Part shown: piece by piece, positions 1-8,931 of the stretch
Numbering within the stretch: the stretch's first letter is position 1
Layout: each line of letters starts with the position of its first letter
Assembly: GCF_963929015.1 (NCBI RefSeq)
Contig: NZ_CAWVHE010000003.1
Span: 372,001 to 436,000 of the forward strand
Reading direction: 5' to 3'
From: Merdimonas sp963929015
GTDB lineage: Bacteria > Bacillota > Clostridia > Lachnospirales > Lachnospiraceae
DNA length: 64,000 nt
The notes under the pieces: generated by a model
What the model saw: only the letters and a program-made list of their open reading frames with translations
What the model was told of the DNA's origin: nothing
The model's database searches: none
Program-made: the position numbers and the translations under genes

Positions 1-1
1 C

Positions 2-355
2 GGTTCTCCGGTGGAAGAGATTAAGTCAGCCAAATTGATCTTAAAGACACTGGGGCTTCGAAAAGGCGGTATTGAAGTAGTGTCCTGTCCTACCTGTGGA
101 AGAACCAGGATTGATCTGATCGGCCTTGCCAATAAGGTGCAGGATATGGTGGAAGATATTCCGCTGGATGATGTGAAGGTAGCTGTGATGGGATGCGTGG
201 TCAACGGCCCCGGAGAGGCGAAAGAAGCGGATATCGGCATTGCCGGGGGCGTCGGCGAAGGACTGCTGATCAGAAAAGGCGAGATCGTAAAGAAAGTAAA
301 AGAAGAGGAACTGCTGGAAACATTAAGACAGGAGCTGCTGCACTGGAATGAGTAA
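2..355 (+). CDS. ispG: 4-hydroxy-3-methylbut-2-enyl diphosphate synthase, C-terminal part (IspG/GcpE), cut by window edge
   Basis: This is the C-terminal end of IspG, which makes HMBPP from MEcPP in the MEP isoprenoid pathway using a [4Fe-4S] cluster. The frame is open from base 2, so the N-terminal barrel lies outside the window. SCPTCGRT and VMGCVVNGPGEA are the family's iron-sulfur-domain signatures with three ligand cysteines. The stop overlaps the polC start by 8 bases, so the two are co-transcribed. Confidence rests on family recognition; the missing 5' part cannot be assessed. Confidence 0.95.
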   Translation, partial: GSPVEEIKSAKLILKTLGLRKGGIEVVSCPTCGRTRIDLIGLANKVQDMVEDIPLDDVKVAVMGCVVNGPGEAKEADIGIAGGVGEGLLIRKGEIVKKVKEEELLETLRQELLHWNE

Positions 356-3300
356 ACCATTTTTTGAAGTATTTCCTACTTTAAAATTGAATGATGATCT
401 GTGGATGCTCTTTGAAGCCACGAAGGTGACCCGGGTAGTAACAAATTCCACCAGGGACTTTATCCGCGTCCACCTTTTCAGCCGTCACCTGATCCAGAAA
501 CAGCATATTTATGAGATCGAACACATTCTGAAGGATCAGTTGTTTGCAAGGACCAGGATCCGTGTAGAGGTGGTGGAACAGTATGAGCTGTCCGGGCAGT
601 ATACTCCGGAGAATCTGATGCGGGAATATTATGACAGCCTGCTTCTGGAGCTGAATGAAAAAAGTGTGGTAGAGCGTAATATGCTTCAGAGCGGGAACTA
701 TTCTTTTGAAGAAGAAAATATCCTGCTTCTGAAAATGACGGATACCATTGTGGCGCAGGGCAGAAGAGAGTCCCTGACCCGGTATCTGACGGAAGTGTTT
801 AATGAGCGGTTCCATCGACCGATTGAAGTGCGCGTAGTCTTTGAAGAGCCGACAGACAGCAAGCTGAAGTATAATGAAGAAAAGTTAGAACTGGAGGTAG
901 ACGCTATCCGCAGGCAGCGAAAAGCGCTGCGGGAGGAAAAAGAGGCCAGAAAGCAGGAAGAAAAGAAGGAATCCGGTGCGGTTCCCCATACATTCTCCGG
1001 TGAAAAAGGACGAAGAAGCAATTACAAAAGTTCCTATTTTGGCGCGAAAAAGCAGAGTACAGATCCGAATCTGATTTACGGCACCGATTTTGACGATGAT
1101 CCCATTGAACTTTCCCAGGTAGTGACAGAAATGGGAGAGATCACGATTCACGGAAAGGTGATCAGTTTTGATACCCGGGAGATCCGCAATGAAAAAACTA
1201 TCGTAATGTATGCGGTGACAGATTTTACAGATACGATCATGGTCAAAATGTTTGTAAAAAACGAACGGCTGCCGGAAATCCTGGCAGAAGTAAAGCCTGG
1301 CGCTTTTTTGAAGATCAAAGGAGTGACGGCGATTGACAAATTTGACCGGGAACTGACGATCGTCTCTGTTACCGGGATCCGCAAGATCAGTGATTTTACC
1401 CAGTCCAGGCAGGATACGGCGCCGGAAAAGCGGGTGGAGCTTCACTGCCATACCAAAATGAGCGATATGGACGGGGTCTCTGAAGTCAAAGATCTTGTAA
1501 AGCGGGCCCATGACTGGGGACATAAGGCTATTGCGATTACCGATCACGGAGTGGCGCAGGCGTTTCCGGACGCCAACCATTACATAGAGGGTCTGGATAA
1601 AGAGGATCCCTTTAAGGTGATTTACGGCGTGGAAGGCTATCTGGTAGACGATCTGACAGATGTGGCCGTCAATGAGAAGGGTCAGTCTCTCGATGGGACC
1701 TATGTGGTGTTTGATCTGGAGACCACAGGATTCAGCCCCATAAAAGACAAGATCATTGAGATCGGGGCTGTAAAAGTGGAAAAGGGAAAAATTACCGACA
1801 GGTTCAGTACATTTGTAAATCCGGGGATCCCGATTCCTTTTGAGATCACCAGACTGACCAGTATCACGGATCAGATGGTGATGGACGCACCCGGCATAGA
1901 AACAGTGCTTCCGGAATTCCTTGCATTTATCGGAGACGCGGTGCTGGTGGCGCACAACGCGTCCTTTGACGTGGGCTTTCTGGAGCAGAATATGCGCTAT
2001 CTGGACCTGATGCCGGATTTCACCTCTGTGGATACCGTGGCGCTTGCCAGGATGCTTCTGCCCACATTGTCCAAGTTTAAGCTGAACATTGTGGCAAATG
2101 CTTTGAATATTTCGCTGGAGAATCATCACCGGGCGGTGGATGACGCGGGAGCGACCGCAGAGATCTTTGTAAAATTTGCACACATGTTAAAGGACAAAGG
2201 GATCCACGATCTGACGAAGCTGAATCATTTCGGGACCCAGAGTGAAAATGTGGTGAAAAAACTTCCCACGTATCATGTGATCATCCTGGCCTGCAATGAA
2301 GTGGGGCGGGTGAATCTGTATACCCTGATCTCCAAGTCTCATCTGGAGTATTATGCCAGAAGACCCAGGATCCCGAAAAGTGTACTTTCCAGATACCGGG
2401 AAGGCCTGCTGGTGGGAAGCGCCTGCGAGGCAGGAGAACTTTATCAGGCTCTGCTGAGTGAAAAGTCTGATGCCAGGATTGCAAAGATCGTCAGCTTTTA
2501 TGATTATCTGGAGATCCAGCCGGTGGGAAATAACCGGTTTATGATCGAAAGCGACAGGATCAGAAATGTAAATTCTGTAGAGGATATCCGGAATCTGAAC
2601 CGGAAGATCGTCCGGCTGGGAGAGCAGTTTCGCAAACCGGTGGTGGCTACCTGTGACGTACATTTTATGGATCCGGAGGATGAAGTCTACCGGCGGATCA
2701 TTATGGCAGGAAAAGGCTTTTCGGACGCCGATGAACAGGCGCCTCTGTATCTGCATACCACGGACGAGATGCTGGAGGAATTTGAATATCTGGGTTCTGC
2801 GAAAGCCAGAGAGATCGTCATCGAGAATCCGAATAAGATTGCAGACATGATCGAGAAGATCACGCCCATCCGGCCGGATAAGTGTCCGCCGGTGATTCCG
2901 GATTCGGATAAGCAGTTAAGAGAAATCTGCTACAATAAAGCTCATTCCATGTATGGAGATCCGCTGCCGGAGGTGGTAACGGAACGTCTGGAACGAGAAC
3001 TGAACTCCATCATTTCCAATGGATTTGCGGTCATGTATATCATTGCCCAGAAGCTGGTGTGGAAGTCCAATGAGGACGGATATCTGGTAGGTTCCCGGGG
3101 ATCCGTAGGATCTTCTTTTGTTGCCACCATGGCGGGAATTACAGAGGTCAATCCCTTAAGCCCACACTATTACTGTAAAAAATGTCATTACAGCGACTTT
3201 GATTCCGAAGAAGTCAGGGCCTATGCGGGAGGCTGTGGCTGGGATATGCCGGATAAGCTGTGTCCGGTCTGCGGGGAGCCGCTTACAAAGGACGGTTTTG

Positions 3301-4835
3301 ATATCCCCTTTGAGACCTTCCTGGGATTTAAAGGAAATAAGGAGCCGGATATTGACCTGAACTTTTCCGGTGATTATCAGAGTAATGCTCATAAATACAC
3401 GGAGGTCATTTTCGGAGCCGGACAGACCTACCGGGCCGGGACGATTGCCACCCTGGCGGACAAGACCGCGTTCGGATATGTGAAGAATTATTATGAAGAA
3501 CGGGGACAGGGAAAACGAAACTGCGAGATTGACCGGATCGTTCAGGGATGTACCGGGATCCGCAGGAGTACCGGACAGCATCCGGGCGGAATCATCGTTC
3601 TGCCGCTGGGAGAGGAGATCAACTCTTTTACGCCGGTCCAGCATCCGGCCAATGACACCACGACGGACATCGTAACCACCCATTTTGATTATCATTCCAT
3701 TGACCATAACCTGCTGAAACTGGACATTCTGGGACACGATGATCCCACCATGATCAAGACACTGGAAGAGTATATCAGTTCCCCGGCTATGGATAATGAA
3801 TACAATGAAACGGACCACCGGTTTGAAGCAACGAAGATCCCTCTGGACGATCCCGGCGTGATGTCTTTATTTCACGACACCTCGGCTCTTGGCATTAAGC
3901 CGGACGACATTGGCGGCTGCCCGGTGGGGTGTCTCGGGATTCCGGAGTTTGGAACGGATTTCGTTATCCAGATGGTAGTAGACACCAAGCCACAGACCCT
4001 TTCCGATCTGATCCGGATCTCCGGACTGTCTCACGGGACGGATGTGTGGCTGAACAATGCCCAGGAGTTGATCCGCAGCGGAAAAGCCACGATTTCCACG
4101 GCCATCTGTACCCGTGACGATATCATGACTTATCTGATCAATCAGGGCCTGGACAGTGAGGAATCCTTTACCATTATGGAGCGAGTCCGGAAGGGAGCCG
4201 TGGCAAAAGGAAAATGCAAGGAGTGGCCGGACTTTAAGAAAGACATGGCGGAGCATGGCGTGCCGGACTGGTATATCTGGTCCTGCGAAAAGATCAAGTA
4301 CATGTTCCCCAAGGCTCACGCGGCAGCCTATGTAATGATGGCATACCGCATCGCGTACTGTAAGATCAATTATCCGCTGGCCTATTATGGAGCCTATTTC
4401 GGAATCCGTGCCGATGCCTTCTCCTATGAGATCATGTGCCAGGGAAAAGAAGTCCTGCAGAAATATATCGATGATTATAACAGACGGTCTAATTCCCTGA
4501 GTAAGAAGGAACAGGACACTATGAAGGATATGCATATCGTACAGGAAATGTATGCCAGAGGATATGAATTCCTGCCCATTGATATCTACCGGGCGAAGGC
4601 GACCAAGTTCCAGATCATCGACGGAAAACTGATGCCCCCCTTTGTCAGTATCGACGGCATGGGTGAAAAAGCGGCGGAAGCGGTAGAAGAGGCGGCCAAG
4701 GACGGACCCTATCTGTCCAGGGACGACTTCCGCCAGCGGACCAAAGCAAGCAAGACAGTGATCGATTATATGGGAGATCTGGGGCTTCTGGGTGATCTGC
4801 CGGAGTCCAATCAGCTGTCACTGTTTGATCTGTAG
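348..4835 (+). CDS. polC: DNA polymerase III alpha subunit, Gram-positive PolC type
   Basis: Replicative DNA polymerase of low-GC Gram-positives, acting at the fork with an intrinsic 3'-5' exonuclease. The 1495 residues give the expected order: an N-terminal domain, an OB fold near 230-340, the first PHP segment (VELHCHTKMSDMDG), an inserted DEDD exonuclease from about 455 (YVVFDLETTGFSP), the rest of PHP, then a zinc-binding Cys set (CKKCHYSDF and CPVCGEP) and the polymerase palm (KEPDIDLNFSGDYQ). Length is normal for PolC. The ATG sits inside the end of ispG, so translation is probably coupled. A strong hairpin follows at once. Confidence 0.98.
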   Translation: MSKPFFEVFPTLKLNDDLWMLFEATKVTRVVTNSTRDFIRVHLFSRHLIQKQHIYEIEHILKDQLFARTRIRVEVVEQYELSGQYTPENLMREYYDSLLLELNEKSVVERNMLQSGNYSFEEENILLLKMTDTIVAQGRRESLTRYLTEVFNERFHRPIEVRVVFEEPTDSKLKYNEEKLELEVDAIRRQRKALREEKEARKQEEKKESGAVPHTFSGEKGRRSNYKSSYFGAKKQSTDPNLIYGTDFDDDPIELSQVVTEMGEITIHGKVISFDTREIRNEKTIVMYAVTDFTDTIMVKMFVKNERLPEILAEVKPGAFLKIKGVTAIDKFDRELTIVSVTGIRKISDFTQSRQDTAPEKRVELHCHTKMSDMDGVSEVKDLVKRAHDWGHKAIAITDHGVAQAFPDANHYIEGLDKEDPFKVIYGVEGYLVDDLTDVAVNEKGQSLDGTYVVFDLETTGFSPIKDKIIEIGAVKVEKGKITDRFSTFVNPGIPIPFEITRLTSITDQMVMDAPGIETVLPEFLAFIGDAVLVAHNASFDVGFLEQNMRYLDLMPDFTSVDTVALARMLLPTLSKFKLNIVANALNISLENHHRAVDDAGATAEIFVKFAHMLKDKGIHDLTKLNHFGTQSENVVKKLPTYHVIILACNEVGRVNLYTLISKSHLEYYARRPRIPKSVLSRYREGLLVGSACEAGELYQALLSEKSDARIAKIVSFYDYLEIQPVGNNRFMIESDRIRNVNSVEDIRNLNRKIVRLGEQFRKPVVATCDVHFMDPEDEVYRRIIMAGKGFSDADEQAPLYLHTTDEMLEEFEYLGSAKAREIVIENPNKIADMIEKITPIRPDKCPPVIPDSDKQLREICYNKAHSMYGDPLPEVVTERLERELNSIISNGFAVMYIIAQKLVWKSNEDGYLVGSRGSVGSSFVATMAGITEVNPLSPHYYCKKCHYSDFDSEEVRAYAGGCGWDMPDKLCPVCGEPLTKDGFDIPFETFLGFKGNKEPDIDLNFSGDYQSNAHKYTEVIFGAGQTYRAGTIATLADKTAFGYVKNYYEERGQGKRNCEIDRIVQGCTGIRRSTGQHPGGIIVLPLGEEINSFTPVQHPANDTTTDIVTTHFDYHSIDHNLLKLDILGHDDPTMIKTLEEYISSPAMDNEYNETDHRFEATKIPLDDPGVMSLFHDTSALGIKPDDIGGCPVGCLGIPEFGTDFVIQMVVDTKPQTLSDLIRISGLSHGTDVWLNNAQELIRSGKATISTAICTRDDIMTYLINQGLDSEESFTIMERVRKGAVAKGKCKEWPDFKKDMAEHGVPDWYIWSCEKIKYMFPKAHAAAYVMMAYRIAYCKINYPLAYYGAYFGIRADAFSYEIMCQGKEVLQKYIDDYNRRSNSLSKKEQDTMKDMHIVQEMYARGYEFLPIDIYRAKATKFQIIDGKLMPPFVSIDGMGEKAAEAVEEAAKDGPYLSRDDFRQRTKASKTVIDYMGDLGLLGDLPESNQLSLFDL

Positions 4836-4858
4836 GACGGCGCCAGGAGGCGCCGTCC
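4835..4858 (+). terminator. GC-rich hairpin after polC
   Basis: A perfect 10-bp stem (GGACGGCGCC / GGCGCCGTCC) with an AGGA loop begins on the last base of the polC stop codon. The following GGATCTTAAAAAC has no good U tract, so it may act as an RNA 3'-end stabiliser or a weak terminator. Confidence 0.55.
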
Positions 4859-4908
4859 GGATCTTAAAAACAGCAGGTAGATGTATGGAAAGGAGTATCA
4901 AGGATACC

Positions 4909-5781
4909 ATGCGTAGCGAAAAGGAAATGTTTGATCTGCTGATATCTACAGCCAGAGAAGACGAAAGAATCCTGGCTGCATATCTGGAAGGATCAAGGAC
5001 GGTACCTGGAGTTCCCAAAGATATTTTTCAGGATTATGACCTGGTGTATGTAGTGAAAGAGACTAGATCATTTATTGAAGACAGGAGGTGGATCGACCGA
5101 TTTGGAGAACGGCTGTATATGCAGTATCCGGACGATGGATTCTGGGCTTCGGGAAACCAGGATCATTGCTACGGCTGGCTGATGCAGTTTGTTGACGGAA
5201 ATCGCCTCGATTTGCATGTGTGTACGCTGCCGTATGTGAAAGAGCAGATGAAAAAGGAAGAACCTTATCAGATCCTCTTAGATAAAGTAGAATGTCTGCC
5301 GGTACCGGATGAAGTATCAGACAGGGCTTATTGGGTAAAAAAGCCCTCCATGGAAGAATTCCGGGCTGTTTGTAATGAATTCTGGTGGTGCCTGAATAAC
5401 GTGGCAAAGGGATTGTGGAGAGACGAAATCCCTTATGTAATGGAAATGCTGGATTTCGTGATTCGCCCCATGCTGTTTCAGGTAATCAGCTGGAAAGCAG
5501 GTATAGAATATGATTTTTCAATCAGTGTGGGGAAAGGCGGAAAATATCTGCGGAAATATCTTCCCGGAGCTGTTTATGAAAGCTATCTGCGTACTTATCC
5601 GGCGGGAGAAATAGTGGCGATTTGGAAGAGCGTTTTTGAGATGTGCACCCTTTTTGATACAGTGGCCCGAGAGGTGGGGAAAAATCTGGGGTTTCCCTAT
5701 CAGGAAGAAGAGGCTGAAAATTCCAGAACTTATCTGGATCATGTCAGCCGGCTTCCTGTGGATGCGAAAGAAATTTATTAA
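4909..5781 (+). CDS. ANT(6)-like aminoglycoside 6-adenylyltransferase
   Basis: Member of the streptomycin 6-adenylyltransferase (AadE / ANT(6)) family, which transfers AMP to an aminoglycoside. MRSEKEMFDLLISTA is the family N terminus. YLEGSR followed by FQDYDLVYVV forms the GSR/DxD nucleotidyltransferase site. From the ATG at 4909 the protein is 290 residues, the usual family length; an upstream in-frame ATG at 4885 would add eight residues. Its place just after polC, without flanking mobile DNA, suggests a resident chromosomal homologue. Family membership is firm; true streptomycin resistance is only inferred. It meets tetR stop to stop with no gap. Confidence 0.85.
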   Translation: MRSEKEMFDLLISTAREDERILAAYLEGSRTVPGVPKDIFQDYDLVYVVKETRSFIEDRRWIDRFGERLYMQYPDDGFWASGNQDHCYGWLMQFVDGNRLDLHVCTLPYVKEQMKKEEPYQILLDKVECLPVPDEVSDRAYWVKKPSMEEFRAVCNEFWWCLNNVAKGLWRDEIPYVMEMLDFVIRPMLFQVISWKAGIEYDFSISVGKGGKYLRKYLPGAVYESYLRTYPAGEIVAIWKSVFEMCTLFDTVAREVGKNLGFPYQEEEAENSRTYLDHVSRLPVDAKEIY

Positions 5782-6348
5782 TCAGGATTTGATGTTTAAG
5801 GTGTTCGTGATAAGCCGGAATGTCAGCTTTGCCATGTGCTCCGGGCTTTCCGGGGAGGCGGCAGCCAGCCAGGTCTTGATGAGGCCGACACAGCCGGAGA
5901 GGCAGAAAGCGTAAGAGTACTTAAGGTCATCTGACCGGTCAGGGAATGTTGCTTCGAGTACTTTCAGGCTGTGTTTTGACAAGATGGCTTCGATCCGGTG
6001 GAGAAAGGCAATGTCTCCGTTAGAACCTAAAAGCGCGGCGCAGATCGCTTTATTTTCTGCCAGAATGGCAAAGATGTCCTCAATAAAAGGAAAACTGTTT
6101 TCTCCGAAGGGGCTGACCGGGCGTGCCTGGATCAGCTCCTCGATCTTTTCCACCAGTTCGTTTTCAATGCTTTCCATCATATCATAAATATCGCGGTAGT
6201 GAAGATAGAAAGTTGAGCGGTTGATATCAACCCGTTCGGTCAGTTCTGTTACAGTGATTTCATTAATCGCTTTTTCCCGCAGAAGTCCGGCAAGCCCATT
6301 TTCCAGTTGTGTCTTGGTTTTCCGGACTCTTCTGTCTTTTGGATTCAT
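5782..6348 (-). CDS. TetR/AcrR family transcriptional regulator
   Basis: DNA-binding repressor of 188 residues. The N-terminal TetR helix-turn-helix is clear: ITVTELTERVDINRSTFYLHY, near residues 32-52, and the C-terminal ligand domain resembles the TetR_C_8/DhaS-like group. An upstream GTG at 6360 is also open, but the ATG at 6348 follows GGAGGG with ideal spacing and is preferred. It is divergent from the YhgE/Pip gene and their promoters overlap, so it probably controls itself and that gene. Confidence 0.9.
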   Translation of the reverse strand: MNPKDRRVRKTKTQLENGLAGLLREKAINEITVTELTERVDINRSTFYLHYRDIYDMMESIENELVEKIEELIQARPVSPFGENSFPFIEDIFAILAENKAICAALLGSNGDIAFLHRIEAILSKHSLKVLEATFPDRSDDLKYSYAFCLSGCVGLIKTWLAAASPESPEHMAKLTFRLITNTLNIKS

Positions 6349-6440
6349 TTTTCCCTCCACAGATTCTTAAAATTTCATAAACAACCGACATGGGAACAGA
6401 GATGTGTCGATTATCCGACGTTGGCTCCCATATCTGATGG

Positions 6441-6469
6441 TTGCTTCCTTTTCTTTTGTTCAGTATAAT
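6441..6469 (+). promoter_or_regulatory. Promoter of the YhgE/Pip gene
   Basis: TTGCTT, 17 bases, then TATAAT at 6464-6469. It gives a leader of about 70 bases to the start at 6548. Its -10 overlaps that of the opposing tetR promoter. Confidence 0.65.
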
Positions 6470-6490
6470 GCAATCGGTTCTAAAAATCAA
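6462..6490 (-). promoter_or_regulatory. Promoter of the tetR gene
   Basis: Read leftward: TTGATT (complement of 6485-6490), 17 bases, TATACT (complement of 6462-6467). The two -10 boxes share 6464-6467, so polymerase cannot occupy both promoters together. This suits joint control by the TetR protein. Confidence 0.6.
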
Positions 6491-6547
6491 CATAATGTCT
6501 ATTAATAGAAATGATGTCTTTCAACTGACAGAAAGGGGAAAATAAAC

Positions 6548-8866
6548 ATGGTCAGACAGGAGTGGAAGAAGCTCTTCCATAACAAAATACTTTTATTGGT
6601 GGTTATTGCAGTCATCGCGATCCCATCTATCTACACAACCTTATTTTTGGGGTCTATGTGGGATCCATATGGAAAGGCAGACCAGCTTCCTGTTGCAGTG
6701 GTCAATCAGGATCAGGCTGCTTATTATGAAGGGAAGGAGATGAAGATCGGGGAGGAACTGACGGAGAAGCTAAAAGAGGACGATTCTCTGGATTTTCGTT
6801 TTACAGATGAAAAAACGGCGAAACAGTGGCTGGCAGACGGGAAATGCTACATGGTGATTACGATCCCGGAAGATTTTTCGGCAAATGCGGCCACTGTTAC
6901 AAGTGAAAATCCGAAAAAAATGGAACTTTCTTATGAGACGAACCCGGGGACTAATTATATTGCTTCTAAAATGAGCGAAACGGCGATGAAGAGTATGGAA
7001 AACACGGTCCGGGAGAAAGTGACTACCGTTTATGCAAAAGTCATGTTTGACAGTATCAGAGAGGCCGGAGACGGGATGGCGGAGGCTGCGGATGGAAGCG
7101 GCCAGCTGGCAGACGGCGCAAAAGAAGCGGTTTCCGGAAGTGACAGGCTGGCAGAAAATCTGGGGACTCTGGCGGAGAGTACTCTGACCTTTCAAAACGG
7201 AGGAGAGGCCCTGACAGAAGGGCTGAAGGAATATACCCGAGGGGTAGAGGCAGCAGGAGACGGCGCAAGGGAGCTGGACGAGGGGGCAGGGAAACTGGCC
7301 GATGCTGCCGGACAGATTTCAGATGGGGCTGGGAGCCTGAAAAACGGAGCAGATACTTTGAATGACGGACTGCAGGCCATTGTGGGAGAAAGCCACGGAC
7401 AATCTCAGGCACTGACAGATGGAGCCCGTTCGCTGAGTGAAGGAATGGCTGCATTTTCGGGAGCCCTTTCCCAGATACCTGCTTCTTCGGATCTGTCAGG
7501 TTATGCGCAGCAGATGAAGGAAGCTTCCGCTGCACTCGGCGGGGCGCCGGCTGCAGCGGATCCCTCCTATCTGGCAGGACAGATCGAAGCAGCCGTGGAG
7601 GCGAAAGATACAGAACAGTTGGCAGCGCTGGCCCGGCAAGCGCTTCAGGAAGCCCAGGCTAATTATCAAAGCGCTCAGACTATGAGCAGTCAGGTTTCCC
7701 AGGCTCAGACTGCGCTTTCCCAGGCAGGGGATCTCTTATCGGCGGCATCGAATTCAACAGAAGGGCTGCAGACGCTGGCATCGCAGGCGAAGGTACTGGA
7801 AGAAAAATCGGCTGCGCTGGCAGACGGCGTGCAGACTTATACAGCGGGGGTAGATCAGGCGGCAGACGGAAGCGCCGCTCTTGCATCAGGGATGGAAACT
7901 TTTGCTGCATCCGCACAGCAGGCTGAAAATGGCATCAAGTCATTGAAGCAGGGATCCGCCTCTCTGGCGAACGGAGCAGAACAGCTAAATGGAGCATCTC
8001 CCAAGCTGGTAACCGGTGCGAATGAGCTTACCAAAGGAGCAGAAAAGATCCATACAGGCGCAGAACAGTTAAGAGACGGAAGCGGGCAGCTTAGTACAGG
8101 GCTTTTAAAGGTACAGGATGGAGCAGACGCTCTGGCTTCAGGGTTAAAAGAGGGGGCAGATAAGGTTAGAAAGGCCAACACAGGTGATAATGCAGCGGAG
8201 ATGGTTGCGGCTCCGGTGGATACCAGAGAAAGCCAGATGACAGATATGCCCAATAACGGACACGCGATGGCTCCCTACATGATGTCAGTGGGACTTTGGG
8301 TCGGTTGCATTGCCTTTAGTCTGATGTATCCTTTGAACAGCTACAGTGGAAAATTACGCTCCGGAAAAGCATGGTGGCGCAGCAAGGCTACAGTTCTCTA
8401 TACGGTAGCAGTTTTGCAGGCATTGGTAATGTTGGGCGCGCTCCATCTATTTGACGGATTTGCACCTGCCAGATGGGGAGAAACCATTCTGACAGCCTGT
8501 GTGGCTTCTGTAGCATTTATGTCTATTATGTATTTCTTTACTGATCTGTTCGGGAAGGCAGGAAGCTTTCTGATGCTGATCTTTATGGTGGTACAGCTGG
8601 CGGGATCGGCCGGGACCTACCCGTTGGAAGTTTCCGGCAGCTTCGTGCCGGCCCTTCATGGATGGGTACCTTTTACGTATACCGTACAGGCTTTCCGAAG
8701 TACCATCAGCGGCGGGGAAAGTATCCGGGGATGTCTGGTCTATCTTCTGATCCTGGCGGCAGTATTTACTCTGTTTACTATTGGTGCGTTCCGGATCCGG
8801 GCGCACAGGATCCGGGAAGAAAAGCCGCTTTTGATGGATTGGCTGGAGTGTCATGGACTGGGATAG
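6548..8866 (+). CDS. YhgE/Pip family membrane protein
   Basis: Large membrane protein of 772 residues in the YhgE/Pip (phage infection protein) family, related to ABC-2-type membrane domains. One N-terminal helix at about 14-35 is followed by an exported domain starting with the family signature PVAVVNQD. A long low-complexity stretch at about 180-560 carries many copies of a D-G-A-x-x-L / L-x-x-G-A unit and is probably an elongated helical stalk. About six membrane helices follow from residue 575. RBS is GAAAGGGGA. The divergent tetR suggests drug- or lipid-responsive expression. The transported substrate, if any, cannot be told from sequence. Confidence 0.88.
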   Translation: MVRQEWKKLFHNKILLLVVIAVIAIPSIYTTLFLGSMWDPYGKADQLPVAVVNQDQAAYYEGKEMKIGEELTEKLKEDDSLDFRFTDEKTAKQWLADGKCYMVITIPEDFSANAATVTSENPKKMELSYETNPGTNYIASKMSETAMKSMENTVREKVTTVYAKVMFDSIREAGDGMAEAADGSGQLADGAKEAVSGSDRLAENLGTLAESTLTFQNGGEALTEGLKEYTRGVEAAGDGARELDEGAGKLADAAGQISDGAGSLKNGADTLNDGLQAIVGESHGQSQALTDGARSLSEGMAAFSGALSQIPASSDLSGYAQQMKEASAALGGAPAAADPSYLAGQIEAAVEAKDTEQLAALARQALQEAQANYQSAQTMSSQVSQAQTALSQAGDLLSAASNSTEGLQTLASQAKVLEEKSAALADGVQTYTAGVDQAADGSAALASGMETFAASAQQAENGIKSLKQGSASLANGAEQLNGASPKLVTGANELTKGAEKIHTGAEQLRDGSGQLSTGLLKVQDGADALASGLKEGADKVRKANTGDNAAEMVAAPVDTRESQMTDMPNNGHAMAPYMMSVGLWVGCIAFSLMYPLNSYSGKLRSGKAWWRSKATVLYTVAVLQALVMLGALHLFDGFAPARWGETILTACVASVAFMSIMYFFTDLFGKAGSFLMLIFMVVQLAGSAGTYPLEVSGSFVPALHGWVPFTYTVQAFRSTISGGESIRGCLVYLLILAAVFTLFTIGAFRIRAHRIREEKPLLMDWLECHGLG

Positions 8867-8894
8867 GATGTTGATATGATAAAAGATAAGTATA

Positions 8895-8930
8895 CAAAAA
8901 ACGCTGAAGCCTTATGGCCTCAGCGTTTTT
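8895..8930. terminator. Bidirectional terminator between YhgE and NCS2 genes
   Basis: CGCTGAAGCC, loop TTAT, GGCCTCAGCG, with an A run on the left and a T run on the right. It can end transcription from both convergent genes. Confidence 0.85.
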
Positions 8931-8931
8931 C

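Noticed and set aside
885..2183. Long open frames antisense to polC
   Set aside because: No RBS, no family resemblance, and they mirror the codon pattern of a certain gene.
4909..5781. ANT(6) gene as part of a mobile resistance island
   Set aside because: No IS, integrase or repeat flanks it, and base composition matches the neighbours.
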